64,000 nt of DNA from Hyphomicrobium denitrificans 1NES1 (GCF_000230975.2 NC_021172.1:2046001-2110000); one strand, 5' to 3'. Counted from the first letter of the stretch, positions 28,511-37,547 are shown. Program-made: numbers and translations. Notes: generated from the letters alone by a model not told the origin.

Positions 28511-29237
28511 ATGCGAGAGCTTTTAACAAGCGTTTTCAACTCTACCGAGTTTTGGTCGACGATTGTCGGAGCAGTTGTCGGCGGGGGAATTGCTTTCTGC
28601 ATTCAACTCGTTGCGTTGAAGGACGCGCGGCTTTTGCGAGAAACCTGAACGCAAGAACCGAACAGAAGCTCTCGCCAATGCATTGACGTTCAAACTTGTA
28701 AAGATCCATTCTATCACGAATGGAATTAAGAGACATTTTGATGAGTCCAAGTCCAAGGCAGACGCCGATGGGTTCGAGGGGGAACCTTGGCAAATTTTTG
28801 TAAGCGTGGCGAACACTCCGGAGCCAATAAGCTTTTCTAGTGAAGAAATGGCATTAGTGCTTTCATTAAAAAATGACGTCATTTTCAACGAACTGATGAA
28901 CATTGATAATTGCCACGGCGCTTTGCTATCCGCGATCAATGCATTCAATCAATCGAGAGCCAAACTTGAAGAAAGTATCGGAGCAGTAGCAACGGCTATT
29001 GACGAACAGGGGCAACAGCTCAGCCACGCTATTCGTGGAAAAGATCTTGATCGCGTACGGCCTAAGATGATTGAGGTCAATGGTCTTGCTGAGGCACTAA
29101 TGTCCGCAACCAATCTGGAATTGGCCAGGTGCGATTCTGTGCTCTTTGCCTTGAACAAGCTTCTTCGGGAGAAGTGCGGAGTAGCCTACAGAGTTGAGTC
29201 TGCTCAGCACAATAGTGCGTCATCCTCGAACGCGTGA
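28511..29237 (+). pseudogene. Membrane-anchored hypothetical gene split by a frameshift
   Basis: Two frames together look like one gene. The first, ATG 28511 to TGA 28646-28648, encodes 45 residues: a short start, a membrane helix (STIVGAVVGGGIAFCIQLVAL) and KDARLLRE. The second continues in the +1 frame as KPERKNRTEALANALTFKLVKIHS and runs to 29237 with NHC-type residues DNCHGALLSAINAFN and a helical C-terminus. Separately annotated, the second half (28683-29237, 184 residues) would start at a weak TTG. Relatives of this small membrane family, as I recall them, have the helix and the LAHSLLFKV-like region in one chain. The shift lies between about 28634 and 28645. It could be real or a sequencing error. 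Confidence 0.6.
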
Positions 29238-29402
29238 GCGCAGCGATGCGCGTTCGGGGATCCAGCGTCAGACTCGGCGCAGCCGTCCGCACTTCCCGCA
29301 AGGCGCTTCCCTCGAAGCGCCTTGTTTGTTTTTGCACCTTCGGCGAGTTTTGCGCTGGATCCCCGCGCGTCGTTCGCGATGCTCACTTGCGCGAGGATGA
29401 CG
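29218..29402. repeat. Long interrupted inverted repeat before a GIY-YIG gene
   Basis: Two 50-base arms (29218-29267 and 29353-29402) are imperfect inverse copies. The outer 11 bases (CGTCATCCTCG), an inner GTGAGC and the inner 13 bases (CGGGGATCCAGCG) are identical, with divergence between them. The left arm overlaps the end of the frameshifted gene by 20 bases. The 85-base centre holds a terminator-like hairpin. The GIY-YIG start lies 12 bases after the right arm. Confidence 0.8.
29300..29333 (+). terminator. Terminator-like hairpin inside the inverted repeat
   Basis: A ten-base-pair stem AAGGCGCTTC/GAAGCGCCTT (29300-29309 with 29314-29323), four-base loop, then GTTTGTTTTT. It fits an intrinsic terminator for the gene to the left. 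Confidence 0.75.
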
Positions 29403-29414
29403 AAGGGGGCGTAG

Positions 29415-29720
29415 ATGCGCGTCATCAAGCCGGCCGTTTATATTCTTGCAAGCAAGCGGAATGGGACACTTTACATCGGCGTCACCGGCGATCTCGCGTC
29501 GCGCGTGTCCGTTCATCAGCAGGATCTGTCGGACGGCTTCACGCGGCGATACGGCATGCACATTCTCGTTCATTACGAACATTTCGACACGATGCCGGAA
29601 GCCATCGCGCGAGAAAAACAACTAAAGAAGCTTTTGCGCTCCGCGAAAATCGCGCTGATCGAAACCGACAATCCGGATTGGCGCGATTTGACGTCCGACG
29701 TGCAGGCTTGGCGAAGCTAG
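29415..29720 (+). CDS. GIY-YIG domain protein (UPF0213/YhbQ-like)
   Basis: 101 residues forming a single GIY-YIG nuclease domain: AVYILASKRNGTLYIGVTGDLASRVSVHQ, with the GIY and YIG positions read as VYI and YIG, then the conserved HYEHFDTMPEAIAREKQLKKLLR with the Glu that binds metal. Such stand-alone domain proteins are widespread in alphaproteobacteria and their role is unresolved. Start 29415 is preceded by GGGGG. The long inverted repeat immediately upstream makes a mobile or repeat-associated origin possible. Confidence 0.9.
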   Translation: MRVIKPAVYILASKRNGTLYIGVTGDLASRVSVHQQDLSDGFTRRYGMHILVHYEHFDTMPEAIAREKQLKKLLRSAKIALIETDNPDWRDLTSDVQAWRS

Positions 29721-29886
29721 CCGAGTTTTCGCAAAAACCTCCGCCCTCGCGCCTTTCTTTTTGCGATCAACGTGCGGGCAACGCGCCGCGTAAATCATCA
29801 TTACGAAGGGTATGGTGCGTTTCACTGTTGACGGCCTTTTGAGTTTCGCAGAGCTTGTCCGCGTCGCGTACTCGGGGGGGACTGTC

Positions 29887-30708
29887 GTGAAACCGGAAGT
29901 TCTCGTTTGGGCTCTGCTCTTCGTCATCGCCGTCGGTCTTGCATACCGCTTCTTCGACCGGACTTTCCGCCGGATGAAGCGCACCGGCGAAGATCCTGCA
30001 GCGTTGCTGAAACCGTCTGCCAGGGCTGAGGCTGAACGGACAGCTCCAACTATTGAGGCCCGCAAGCCTGCGCGTTTCTCGGCTGCACCCGTGACGACTA
30101 CGCCACCCCCTGCGCGGCCCGTTCAGGTCGTAGTTCCTCCACAGGCCGACGAAGCTCCGCCCGCTGTGTTGCCGAGACTAGTCCCTGCCGCTGAGGCGGC
30201 CGTCGCCACGCGCGGCCGGACGGTGATCGCAGCGCCTGACGTCAGGGCGACGCTTCCTCCGACTTTCGAGGTACCTGACGTCAGGGCAACGCTTCCACCG
30301 ACGTTCGCGGCACCTGACGTCAGGGCAACGCTTCCTCCGACTTCCGCTACTATGGTGGCCGATACGGCGCCGTCACTTCAGCCAGCAACGCGGGCGCCTG
30401 ATGCTGCTTCGGCGATTCCGGCAACGATCAGGCGGAGAGGCACCATGCTGCGCGCTCGCAGGATCGGCCTGGAGACGCCTCCACTCGATCAGCGGATCAA
30501 GGAATCGCGATCCCGCAAGCTGCGGCGACGATCAAAGGCGCGGCGCAAGCTCCGCACCCTACCGAAAAAACCGCGCAAGGCGCCGCCGCCACGGCGGATC
30601 GGCGCCGATCCCAAAGGCAGTGATGCATTCGCCTCGGCAAAAGCAATGACGAGAATTATCGGCATGCCGCATCAGGCGCTCCGCGTGCGTCGGGCAGCGG
30701 GCCGCTAA
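29887..30708 (+). CDS. Membrane-anchored Pro-rich and basic protein, unknown
   Basis: 273 residues from GTG 29887, chosen for the GGGGGG a few bases upstream and the immediate membrane helix (EVLVWALLFVIAVGLAY, residues 4-20); an ATG at 29812 is in frame but less apt. After the helix comes a disordered Ala/Pro-rich region with three tandem copies of a 13-residue unit (PDVRATLPPTF-, residues about 117-155) and then a strongly basic RRRSKARRKLR, KKPRKAPPPRR tail. No enzymatic domain is visible. It looks like a cytoplasm-facing or periplasmic flexible protein; orientation is not certain. I do not recognise a family. Confidence 0.7.
   Translation: MKPEVLVWALLFVIAVGLAYRFFDRTFRRMKRTGEDPAALLKPSARAEAERTAPTIEARKPARFSAAPVTTTPPPARPVQVVVPPQADEAPPAVLPRLVPAAEAAVATRGRTVIAAPDVRATLPPTFEVPDVRATLPPTFAAPDVRATLPPTSATMVADTAPSLQPATRAPDAASAIPATIRRRGTMLRARRIGLETPPLDQRIKESRSRKLRRRSKARRKLRTLPKKPRKAPPPRRIGADPKGSDAFASAKAMTRIIGMPHQALRVRRAAGR
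30235..30351 (+). repeat. Three tandem 39-base coding repeats
   Basis: Units at 30235-30273, 30274-30312 and 30313-30351. Each begins with the 12-base perfect palindrome CCTGACGTCAGG and encodes PDVRATLPPT plus three variable residues. Differences between units are few, pointing to recent duplication. Confidence 0.9.
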
Positions 30709-30888
30709 ATTCCGAAAGCAACCGGCCATCAACACTCTGCGGAGCCTTCGACACAATCGCCGAAGCACGTCCACACGTTATCCTCATCCCTCCACATACG
30801 CGCACAGCCGGCGGCGGTGCCACTGGTCCATGACGCGCGAATCAGTCCACTTTCCGCCTGTCGAAGTTTGGGGATCGTGGAGTGGGCC

Positions 30889-31518
30889 ATGTCTAAATAT
30901 GCCGCATATGCCGCGCGGGCGCCGTTGTCCGTCTACCTCCTCGCCGATCACCTCGACAGCGCGCTGGCCGCCGGAGAAGACCTTGTCGCCCGCGGTCACG
31001 ATTGGCGCGCGCTTGCAGAAGATCCGGGCGAGCCCTCCGAATTTCCGATGCGCCAACGACGGATAGCGGAGGATGTCCGAAGCTTCGAATTGATGCTCAT
31101 TGCGCGCGTCTTAAAGGCGCGCACGCACGCGTTGTCGCTGGCCGAGGTCGACGATCGCTTTCGCGCAGTCGGCAACCTCTTTGCATCCGGAACTGCGATC
31201 CTGCACGACGCCGTGACGGAGTGCGGCGATGCGCGGGGCGAGGATTTTGAGACCGGCGACGATATCGTGTCCTACATTCGGAGCCGCGGTCTGATCGCAC
31301 CCGATGCCGCGAACGTTCGCGGCGCCGCCGATCTTACGATCGACGACAGTTTCCTGGTCGCCAAGCGTATTGCGCTCGGACCGCTTCTCGACATGACATC
31401 GGCGTTCCTCGACGCACTTGACAGTCAGTACGAGCTCTTCGTTGAAGTGGAGCAGCCGGAACGTGCGACGCGGCTCAAGATCGAACTGGACGACAGAGAC
31501 CGTCTCTCCCTGAACTGA
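30889..31518 (+). CDS. Hypothetical cytoplasmic protein
   Basis: 209 residues from ATG 30889, with GTGGAG upstream; an in-frame ATG at 30817 would add 24 residues of no character. The protein is largely helical and acidic with SVYLLADHLDSALAAGEDL, PMRQRRIAEDVRSFELMLIARVLKAR and a regular helical C-terminus. No signal peptide or membrane segment is seen. I do not recognise a domain. It is convergent with the CinA-like gene, 43 bases apart. Confidence 0.75.
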   Translation: MSKYAAYAARAPLSVYLLADHLDSALAAGEDLVARGHDWRALAEDPGEPSEFPMRQRRIAEDVRSFELMLIARVLKARTHALSLAEVDDRFRAVGNLFASGTAILHDAVTECGDARGEDFETGDDIVSYIRSRGLIAPDAANVRGAADLTIDDSFLVAKRIALGPLLDMTSAFLDALDSQYELFVEVEQPERATRLKIELDDRDRLSLN

Positions 31519-31561
31519 CACTCCGTCTCGCCGGTTCAGACCTTGCACGCGGCGGCTGTGT

Positions 31562-32293
31562 TCACAAGCCAAGCGCTGTTTTCAAAGTCGTCGCGGCTTC
31601 CGTCAACCGGACGGCATCCGCCGAGCGCAATACCAGGTCGGCAACCGGCTTACCGTCACGCAAGCGCGGATAACTCCCCATCGCCACATCGCGATAGCGT
31701 TGCTGATGCGCGGAAAAAATGTCGGCAATCTCGCTTTCGGGACGATCGACGGCGATCGTGACGGACAACATCTTATCGCCGGTTTCGAGATCGGGCGTGA
31801 CTGCTTCGAGCATCGCCCGCATGATTTCCGGGACTCCGGCCATCACGATGACATTGCCGATGCGAAAGCCTGGCGCTCCTGACAGCGGATTGACGATCAA
31901 CGAAGCACCGGCCGGAATCCGCGCCATCCTGAGCCGGGCGGGCGTCAAGGCAAGCCCGCGCCTCGAATAGTTTTCCGCGAGCAGCTTTTCGGCACGCGGG
32001 TCGACGTCGATCGGAACGCCACAGGCTTTTGCGATACTGTCGGCGGTGATGTCGTCATGCGTCGGACCAATGCCCCCGGTCGTGAAAAGGTAGTCATAAC
32101 GTCCCTTGAGAGCATTTACGGCGGCACAGATCTCGGCCTCGTCGTCGGCGACAACGCGTACTTCTTTGAGCCGGATGCCGATGTTCGTCAGATGCTCGGC
32201 GATCACGCTGCTGTTCTGATCCTTGGTGCGACCGGACAGAATTTCGTCGCCGATAATCAAGACCGCCGCAGTTACTATGCGTTTGCCGCCCAA
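31562..32293 (-). CDS. CinA-like molybdopterin-binding domain protein
   Basis: 243 residues matching the N-terminal domain of CinA (competence/damage-inducible protein): VLIIGDEILSGRTKDQNSSVIAEHL, the DYLFTTGGIGPTHDDITADSIAKAC motif, and NPLSGAPGFRIGNVIVMAGVP. The C-terminal nicotinamide-nucleotide amidase domain of full CinA is absent. In alphaproteobacteria this short form is often a separate gene and its substrate is not settled; ADP-ribose pyrophosphatase activity is known for the related domain. It is divergent from sfsA, 100 bases apart. Confidence 0.92.
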   Translation of the reverse strand: MGGKRIVTAAVLIIGDEILSGRTKDQNSSVIAEHLTNIGIRLKEVRVVADDEAEICAAVNALKGRYDYLFTTGGIGPTHDDITADSIAKACGVPIDVDPRAEKLLAENYSRRGLALTPARLRMARIPAGASLIVNPLSGAPGFRIGNVIVMAGVPEIMRAMLEAVTPDLETGDKMLSVTIAVDRPESEIADIFSAHQQRYRDVAMGSYPRLRDGKPVADLVLRSADAVRLTEAATTLKTALGL

Positions 32294-32393
32294 CGCCCGC
32301 TCCTGTCCGATGTATTCCCGTTGCCGTCATAGCACTGCATTTCCCCCTTCGAAATACTTGCTCTCGCGCAGCATTGAGCAGATATGCGGAGCC

Positions 32394-33116
32394 ATGAAAT
32401 TCGCAACGCCCCTCACACCCGGAAAGCTCATTCAGCGCTACAAGCGTTTTCTCGCGGACGTTTTGACCGCCGGGGGCGTGACAGTGACCGCCACGTGCCC
32501 CAATACCGGCTCGATGCTTGGGCTGACGACGCCAGGATCGACGGTCTGGCTTTCGGAAAGCGACAGCCCGACGCGCAAATACCGCCATACCTGGGAAATG
32601 ATCGAAAACGATCTCGGAGCCGGCCCGCACCTCGTCGGCATTAACACCGGGAAACCAAATGCGCTTGTAGCGGAAGCGATCGAAGCAGGCACGATCACTG
32701 AACTCGCGGGGTATCAATCGCTGCGCCGCGAAGTGCGATACGGCGAGAATAGCCGCATCGATCTTTTGCTTTCCGGAGGGCACGATCCACGCCCCTGCTA
32801 TGTCGAGATCAAGAACGTGCATTTGATGCGGCAGGCGGGCCTCGCCGAATTTCCGGATTGCAAAACCGAACGAGGCGCCAAGCATTTGCGGGAACTTGCG
32901 GCCATGGTTGCTCAGGGTCATCGCGCCGTGACGGTGTTTCTCGTGCAGCGGGACGATGCGGAAATCTTCAGACTCGCGAGCGATCTCGATCCGGCATACG
33001 CGACAGCGTTTCAAACCGCGGCTGCTGCCGGCGTCGAGATGCTGTGCTATAGGTGCAAGCTGAGCCCAACGGAGATCACCGTCGAACGGCGGCTCGAGAT
33101 TGCCGATCTGTTATGA
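32394..33116 (+). CDS. sfsA: Sugar fermentation stimulation protein homologue
   Basis: 240 residues from ATG 32394 (GGAG four bases ahead), full length for SfsA. The OB-fold and nuclease-like motifs are GKLIQRYKRFLADV, CPNTGSMLGLT, RRKYRHTWEMI-like region, and SRIDLLLSGG with CYVEIKNVHL, then AEFPDCKTERGAKHLREL. The restriction-nuclease-like PD-(D/E)xK core is recognisable as RIDLLL...VEIKN. Cellular role is unclear across bacteria; DNA binding is reported for E. coli SfsA. Confidence 0.95.
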   Translation: MKFATPLTPGKLIQRYKRFLADVLTAGGVTVTATCPNTGSMLGLTTPGSTVWLSESDSPTRKYRHTWEMIENDLGAGPHLVGINTGKPNALVAEAIEAGTITELAGYQSLRREVRYGENSRIDLLLSGGHDPRPCYVEIKNVHLMRQAGLAEFPDCKTERGAKHLRELAAMVAQGHRAVTVFLVQRDDAEIFRLASDLDPAYATAFQTAAAAGVEMLCYRCKLSPTEITVERRLEIADLL

Positions 33117-33221
33117 ACGATGCTCGGCTGGGGTGAAACGAAGTACCCTTCGGCGACGTACTCCTTTTCCAGCGCGCCAATCGCTGCGGCGCAATAAATG
33201 CGACCACCAAGGGAAAATGCC

Positions 33222-33734
33222 ATGTACTCCCGCCGTGATTTCTCAAAACTGGGATTGGCCCTGGCCGGCGGCTTCGCCGGACTGAAGGGCGCCTCTACTC
33301 TCATCCAACCCAGTCAAGCCGACACGACCCCTGAAACATTCGAAGTGACGAAGACGGAGGAAGAGTGGAAGAAAATTCTCACTCCCGAGCAGTTCCAGGT
33401 CCTTCGCAAACACGGAACCGAGCGTCCAGGATCGTCGCCGCTTGACGCGAACGACGCAGCGGGCACGTATGTCTGCGCCGGCTGTGCTTTGGCGCTTTAT
33501 TCGTCCGACACGAAATTCCACAGCGGCACGGGTTGGCCGAGTTTCTGGAAGCCGTTGGAAAACGCGATCGCGACCGCGCAGGACGACACGTATTCCATGA
33601 TGCGCACGGAGGTGCATTGCCGACGATGCGGCGGCCATCTAGGACACGTATTCAACGATGGTCCGAAACCCACCGGCCTGCGCTATTGCATGAACGGCGT
33701 GGCGCTGAAGTTCGTCCCGAAAGGCGCGGCCTGA
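33222..33734 (+). CDS. msrB: Tat-exported methionine sulfoxide reductase B
   Basis: 170 residues from ATG 33222. The N-terminus is a twin-arginine signal (RRDFSKLG with Arg4-Arg5, hydrophobic GLALAGGFAGLKG), so the enzyme should work in the periplasm. The MsrB domain has zinc Cys85/Cys88 (CAGC) and Cys133/Cys136 (CRRC), HSGTGWPSFW, GHLGHVFNDGPKPTGLRYCMN with the catalytic Cys near 156. It repairs R-methionine sulfoxide in exported proteins. No msrA is adjacent. The 3' end lies 17 bases from the convergent GGDEF-EAL stop. Confidence 0.94.
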   Translation: MYSRRDFSKLGLALAGGFAGLKGASTLIQPSQADTTPETFEVTKTEEEWKKILTPEQFQVLRKHGTERPGSSPLDANDAAGTYVCAGCALALYSSDTKFHSGTGWPSFWKPLENAIATAQDDTYSMMRTEVHCRRCGGHLGHVFNDGPKPTGLRYCMNGVALKFVPKGAA

Positions 33735-33750
33735 CCCGCCGCGCGATACC

Positions 33751-35721
33751 TCAGGCGCTTCGTGCAAGCGCCGTGGCTTCGCTCGCGAGCAGGCTGGCCG
33801 TCTCGACTGCCGACAGCGGAGCACCAAGAAGCGCCCCTTGTCCATGCGATACGTTCAGCGCGAGCAAGTGTTGACGCTGCTCGTCCGTTTCAATCCCTTC
33901 GGCGACCACGGTGCAATTGAGCCGGTTAGCGAGTTCGGCGATCGAGCGTACGATCAGTTCGCTTTGCGCCGAGTGCCCGAGCTGGCTCACGAACAGCCTG
34001 TCGATCTTGATCCGGTTGAACGGGAATTTGACGAGGTAGCCGAGCGATGAGTAGCCCGTTCCGAAATCGTCGAGCGCTATCGATACGCCGATATCCTTCA
34101 GGCGCCGGAGAGATTCGATGGTCTCGTGATCGGCATGCATCAGACTTGCCTCCGTGACCTCGATTTCGAGTTCAAGGCGAGGTGCCGGAAAGCCTGTCGC
34201 CTTCAACGCCTTCTCGACAGATGCCGCAATGTTTCCGAATCCGACTCGCAGCGATGACATATTGATGCCGACGGGAACGTCGGACGGCCATTGGGCCGCT
34301 TGCCGGCATGCTTCCATGATGACCCAATTGCCGATGTCTTCCGCGATACCGATATCGATCGCGGTTGCAAGAAATTGGGCGGGCGTGAGCAATCCGCGAA
34401 GAGGATGCCGCCAGCGAACCTGGCACTCGAAACTCGTAATCATGTTCGTTTCGAGATTGCGGATCGGCTGATAGTAAAGCTCAAAGCCGTCGTTCAGGAG
34501 GGCGGCTCTAAGCCCAAGCTCAAGAACGCGGTGTTCTTCGGCCGATCGCTGCATATCAGCTTCGAAGATGCAGTACATGCCACGGCCTGCCCCCTTCGCG
34601 GCAAACATGGCAAGATCGGCTTGCTTCAGCAGCTGTTCGCCGCCGACACCGCTTTCGGACGCAAGCGCTACGCCGACACATGCGCCGATCTGCACTTTCT
34701 GACCTTCGAGGCTGTAGGGCTCGGAAAGCGACATTACGAGACGTTCTGCAAGCGAACTGGCGAAAGCTCGCTCGCAAATATTCTGCGCGACGATTACAAA
34801 TTCATCGCCGCCGAGGCGGGCGACGAGATCTTCTTGACGCACCAAGTTTCCGATGCGCACCGCGACTGCTTTCAGAAGCGCATCGCCGACGCCATGGCCG
34901 AGCGCATCATTGACGGATTTGAAGCGATCGAGATCGATGTAGAATATGCTGTAGGCCATTGTGGCTGATGAGCGGCTATTCAACGCATTCAACCGAGCCA
35001 TGAAGGCGCGGCGATTGGCGATCCCCGTCAAGCCATCCGTCATCGCGACACGTTCGGTTTTTTCGCGCGCCTCACTCAGGGCTGCGATCGTCTCCTCCAA
35101 CCGGGCGACGGCCTCGAGTCGCTCAAGGAATAAGCGGCCCGTCGTTGCAATGAGACCGTAGAGGAACACAAGAAAGCTCAAGGCGAGCGCGCCGAGAACC
35201 ACGTATTGATGGCCGAGGACGAAAATACACTTCAACGCCAGGGGCAAAAGGATGGTCGTGGCATAGATCACGGCAACGGCGGGTATCGGCGCCAGCAGAA
35301 TGCTGCCGCTCGCCGCCATGCCCACGGCCAGCGCCATCAGGATCAGTTCGCTGTCGCCGTGAAGCACCCCGGCCCAGCGCGACGCCATGATCGCCCAGGG
35401 CAAGCCCAGGAGGAGCCCGAATAGCAAAGCGCATTTCGCGTCACGCAGCGGCGATTCCGGACCGGGCGCTGGAGATTGTCGCTTCAAGAAGCCGCGGCGG
35501 ATGGAACGAATGCCAACGAACGAGCATATGGCGAGCGACATGGCTGCCCAGGCGGCAAGCTCGGCGCCGGGCACGAGGCCGTGAAAGGCAATGACAGCGA
35601 TCACTACATTTACGGCATAGCCAGCCATCGCCGCGGGGGTAGCACGAGCTAGGCTCGCCAATTGGTCGAGGTGCACGCGGGTCAAGCCCGGCTGCTGAAT
35701 GGCATGAAGTACGCTGAGCAT
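33751..35721 (-). CDS. Membrane GGDEF-EAL protein
   Basis: 656 residues. About 200 N-terminal residues hold six or more membrane helices (VVIAVIAFHGLVP, AICSFVGI, LLFGLLLGLPW, LILMALAVGMA, VVLGALALSFLVFL). The GGDEF domain is intact (MTDGLTGIANRRAF, FYIDLDRFKSVNDALGH, RLGGDEFVIVA near 300), so diguanylate cyclase activity is likely. The EAL domain keeps ELEIEVTEASLM, LDDFGTGYSSLGYL, KIDR and AEGIET, but the signature EAL is ECQ (SFECQVRWRHP near 430), and the final QGY region reads GQGALLGAP. Phosphodiesterase activity may be changed or lost. It may signal from the membrane in response to an unknown cue. Confidence 0.9.
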   Translation of the reverse strand: MLSVLHAIQQPGLTRVHLDQLASLARATPAAMAGYAVNVVIAVIAFHGLVPGAELAAWAAMSLAICSFVGIRSIRRGFLKRQSPAPGPESPLRDAKCALLFGLLLGLPWAIMASRWAGVLHGDSELILMALAVGMAASGSILLAPIPAVAVIYATTILLPLALKCIFVLGHQYVVLGALALSFLVFLYGLIATTGRLFLERLEAVARLEETIAALSEAREKTERVAMTDGLTGIANRRAFMARLNALNSRSSATMAYSIFYIDLDRFKSVNDALGHGVGDALLKAVAVRIGNLVRQEDLVARLGGDEFVIVAQNICERAFASSLAERLVMSLSEPYSLEGQKVQIGACVGVALASESGVGGEQLLKQADLAMFAAKGAGRGMYCIFEADMQRSAEEHRVLELGLRAALLNDGFELYYQPIRNLETNMITSFECQVRWRHPLRGLLTPAQFLATAIDIGIAEDIGNWVIMEACRQAAQWPSDVPVGINMSSLRVGFGNIAASVEKALKATGFPAPRLELEIEVTEASLMHADHETIESLRRLKDIGVSIALDDFGTGYSSLGYLVKFPFNRIKIDRLFVSQLGHSAQSELIVRSIAELANRLNCTVVAEGIETDEQRQHLLALNVSHGQGALLGAPLSAVETASLLASEATALARSA

Positions 35722-36182
35722 CCGGCCTCGGCAGATTGGACAGAAAGTGCCATCTTAGGGTGCCGGGCTTAACGATTTGACACATGGAGCATTGAGACGT
35801 CGGCTTTCTACGAGGCAGCATTCCTTCCGGAGGCTCAAATAGTTAGCGGAGATAACGGAAATTCCCCCACCTCGACCTTGGCACCGGGCGGGCGGGCGTT
35901 TACCGAGGCGACGCGCCTTAAGGTTGCATCACCAATGCCTTCTATTTGCCGTTTGGCGAACGAACTGGGGCTATATTACCCACGGAAGCACCCGGCTTCG
36001 GTGGCAAGATCGTCGCGTAGATGGCTAAGGCAACGGCGTCTGCACCGGTTGCGCAACGGATTTACTTTGAAACCGCGTTTTCTGGTTCAGGGTCCGGCGA
36101 CGCCCAAGCGTTTGCCCCTCGCCCCAATAGGATATGAGGGCGTCTCGTATCGGCAGGCCGATCAATCTGGAAACGAGCAAGA
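35722..36182. other. Intergenic region before the RND operon
   Basis: About 460 bases between divergent genes. An AT-rich GCTATATTACCC near 35970 could be part of a promoter. Open frames here lack ribosome sites and features and are left out. No operator repeat stood out. Confidence 0.35.
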
Positions 36183-37547
36183 ATGAGACTGCTGCGGTCA
36201 ATCTTTACGCTTCTTGTCATCGGCGCGATCGGCGGCGGCGTCTACTACGTGATGCAGAACGGCACGCCAGGGGGCACCGCTAAATCACGCTTGGCTCGAA
36301 ACGGCGGAGGTGCAGGGCCCGTCGCCGTCATCGCCAAGAGCGCCGAGACCGCAGATGTGCCCGTCTACCTCGAAGGCGTCGGCTCTGTGCGGGCGCTGAA
36401 CATGGCGACGGTCCGGGCACAGGTCGACGGCATTCTGCTCAGCGTCAACTTCAAGGAAGGCCAGGACGTCAAGCGCGGCGATGTGCTCGCCAAGATTGAT
36501 CCGGTCACCTATCAGGCCCAGCTCGACCAGGCCGTCGCGAAGAAGGCGCTCGATGAAGCGTTGCTCGCCAACACGAAACGGGATCTGGAGCGCTACCAGA
36601 AAGTTGGCACTCTTGCCGTCTCGCAACAGCAGATCGACACGCAGAAGGCCTTGGCGCAGCAGCAAGAGGCGCAGATCAAATCCGATAGCGCCGCGATCGA
36701 GAACGCCACGGCGATCCTCGGCTATACGACGATCGTGGCGCCGTTCGATGGACGCACCGGCATCCGGCTGGTCGATGAAGGCAACCTTGTCCACGCCGGA
36801 GACGCGGGCGGCATTGTCGTCATCACCCAGATTCAACCGATCTCCGTTGTCTTCACATTGCCGCAACAAGACCTTCCGGCACTGACCAAGGCCGACGCAT
36901 CGGGCAAGCTTACGGCTCAGGCGCTCTCAACCGACAGTCAGACCGAACTCGATTCGGGCCTGCTCGAAGTGATCGACAACCAGGTCGACCAGCAGACCGG
37001 CACGATCCGTCTCAAGGCGAACTTCCCGAACGATAGGCGTCAGCTTTGGCCCGGGCAATTCGTGAACGTCCGCGTCCTCGTTGATACGCTTAAGAATGTC
37101 GTCGTAGCGCCGACAGAGGCTATCCAACGCGGCCCCGACGGCGACTATGTCTATGTCGTCCAGCCCGACAAAACCGTCTCGATGCGGCCGGTCAAGATTT
37201 CCCGCCAGGATGAAAAGCAGGCTGTCATCGCGGAGGGCGTCAAGCCTGGCGATACGCTCGTGGTCAGCGGTTTCAGCCGCCTCAAGGACGGAACCAGCGT
37301 CTCCGTCAGCGACGGTAAGATACCGCCAGCCGACACCGATGGAGCCGCAAAGCAGCAGCGTCGCCAAGGCGGAAAAGCCGCACACGTCGCCAACGAGGGC
37401 CAGCAGTCATCGGCCTCCGCGGCCGGTGTGCCGTTCGTCACAGGTTCAAACAACGATCCGACGCGGACGGTGGACAATACCAAACCCGATACACGACAGG
37501 ACAGGCGGCATCATAGATCCACCAAGGATAACGGCACATCGCCATGA
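36183..37547 (+). CDS. RND efflux periplasmic adaptor (MdtA-like)
   Basis: 454 residues, a membrane-fusion protein of tripartite RND pumps. An N-terminal membrane anchor (LLRSIFTLLVIGAIGGGVYYVM) is followed by the lipoyl halves (GSVRALNMATVRAQVDGILLSV, EGQDVKRGDVLAKIDPVTYQAQLDQA), a coiled-coil hairpin rich in Gln/Ala, and beta-barrel/membrane-proximal domains (APTEAIQRGPDGDYVYVV). The C-terminal 70 residues are a polar tail. The stop overlaps the next gene in an ATGA (37544-37547). With two pump genes after it, the layout is that of mdtABC. No outer-membrane TolC gene is in the operon. Confidence 0.93.
   Translation: MRLLRSIFTLLVIGAIGGGVYYVMQNGTPGGTAKSRLARNGGGAGPVAVIAKSAETADVPVYLEGVGSVRALNMATVRAQVDGILLSVNFKEGQDVKRGDVLAKIDPVTYQAQLDQAVAKKALDEALLANTKRDLERYQKVGTLAVSQQQIDTQKALAQQQEAQIKSDSAAIENATAILGYTTIVAPFDGRTGIRLVDEGNLVHAGDAGGIVVITQIQPISVVFTLPQQDLPALTKADASGKLTAQALSTDSQTELDSGLLEVIDNQVDQQTGTIRLKANFPNDRRQLWPGQFVNVRVLVDTLKNVVVAPTEAIQRGPDGDYVYVVQPDKTVSMRPVKISRQDEKQAVIAEGVKPGDTLVVSGFSRLKDGTSVSVSDGKIPPADTDGAAKQQRRQGGKAAHVANEGQQSSASAAGVPFVTGSNNDPTRTVDNTKPDTRQDRRHHRSTKDNGTSP

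Noticed and set aside
35878..36186. 102-residue open frame before the RND operon
   Set aside because: Basic, low-complexity product, no ribosome site; overlaps the promoter region of the efflux operon.
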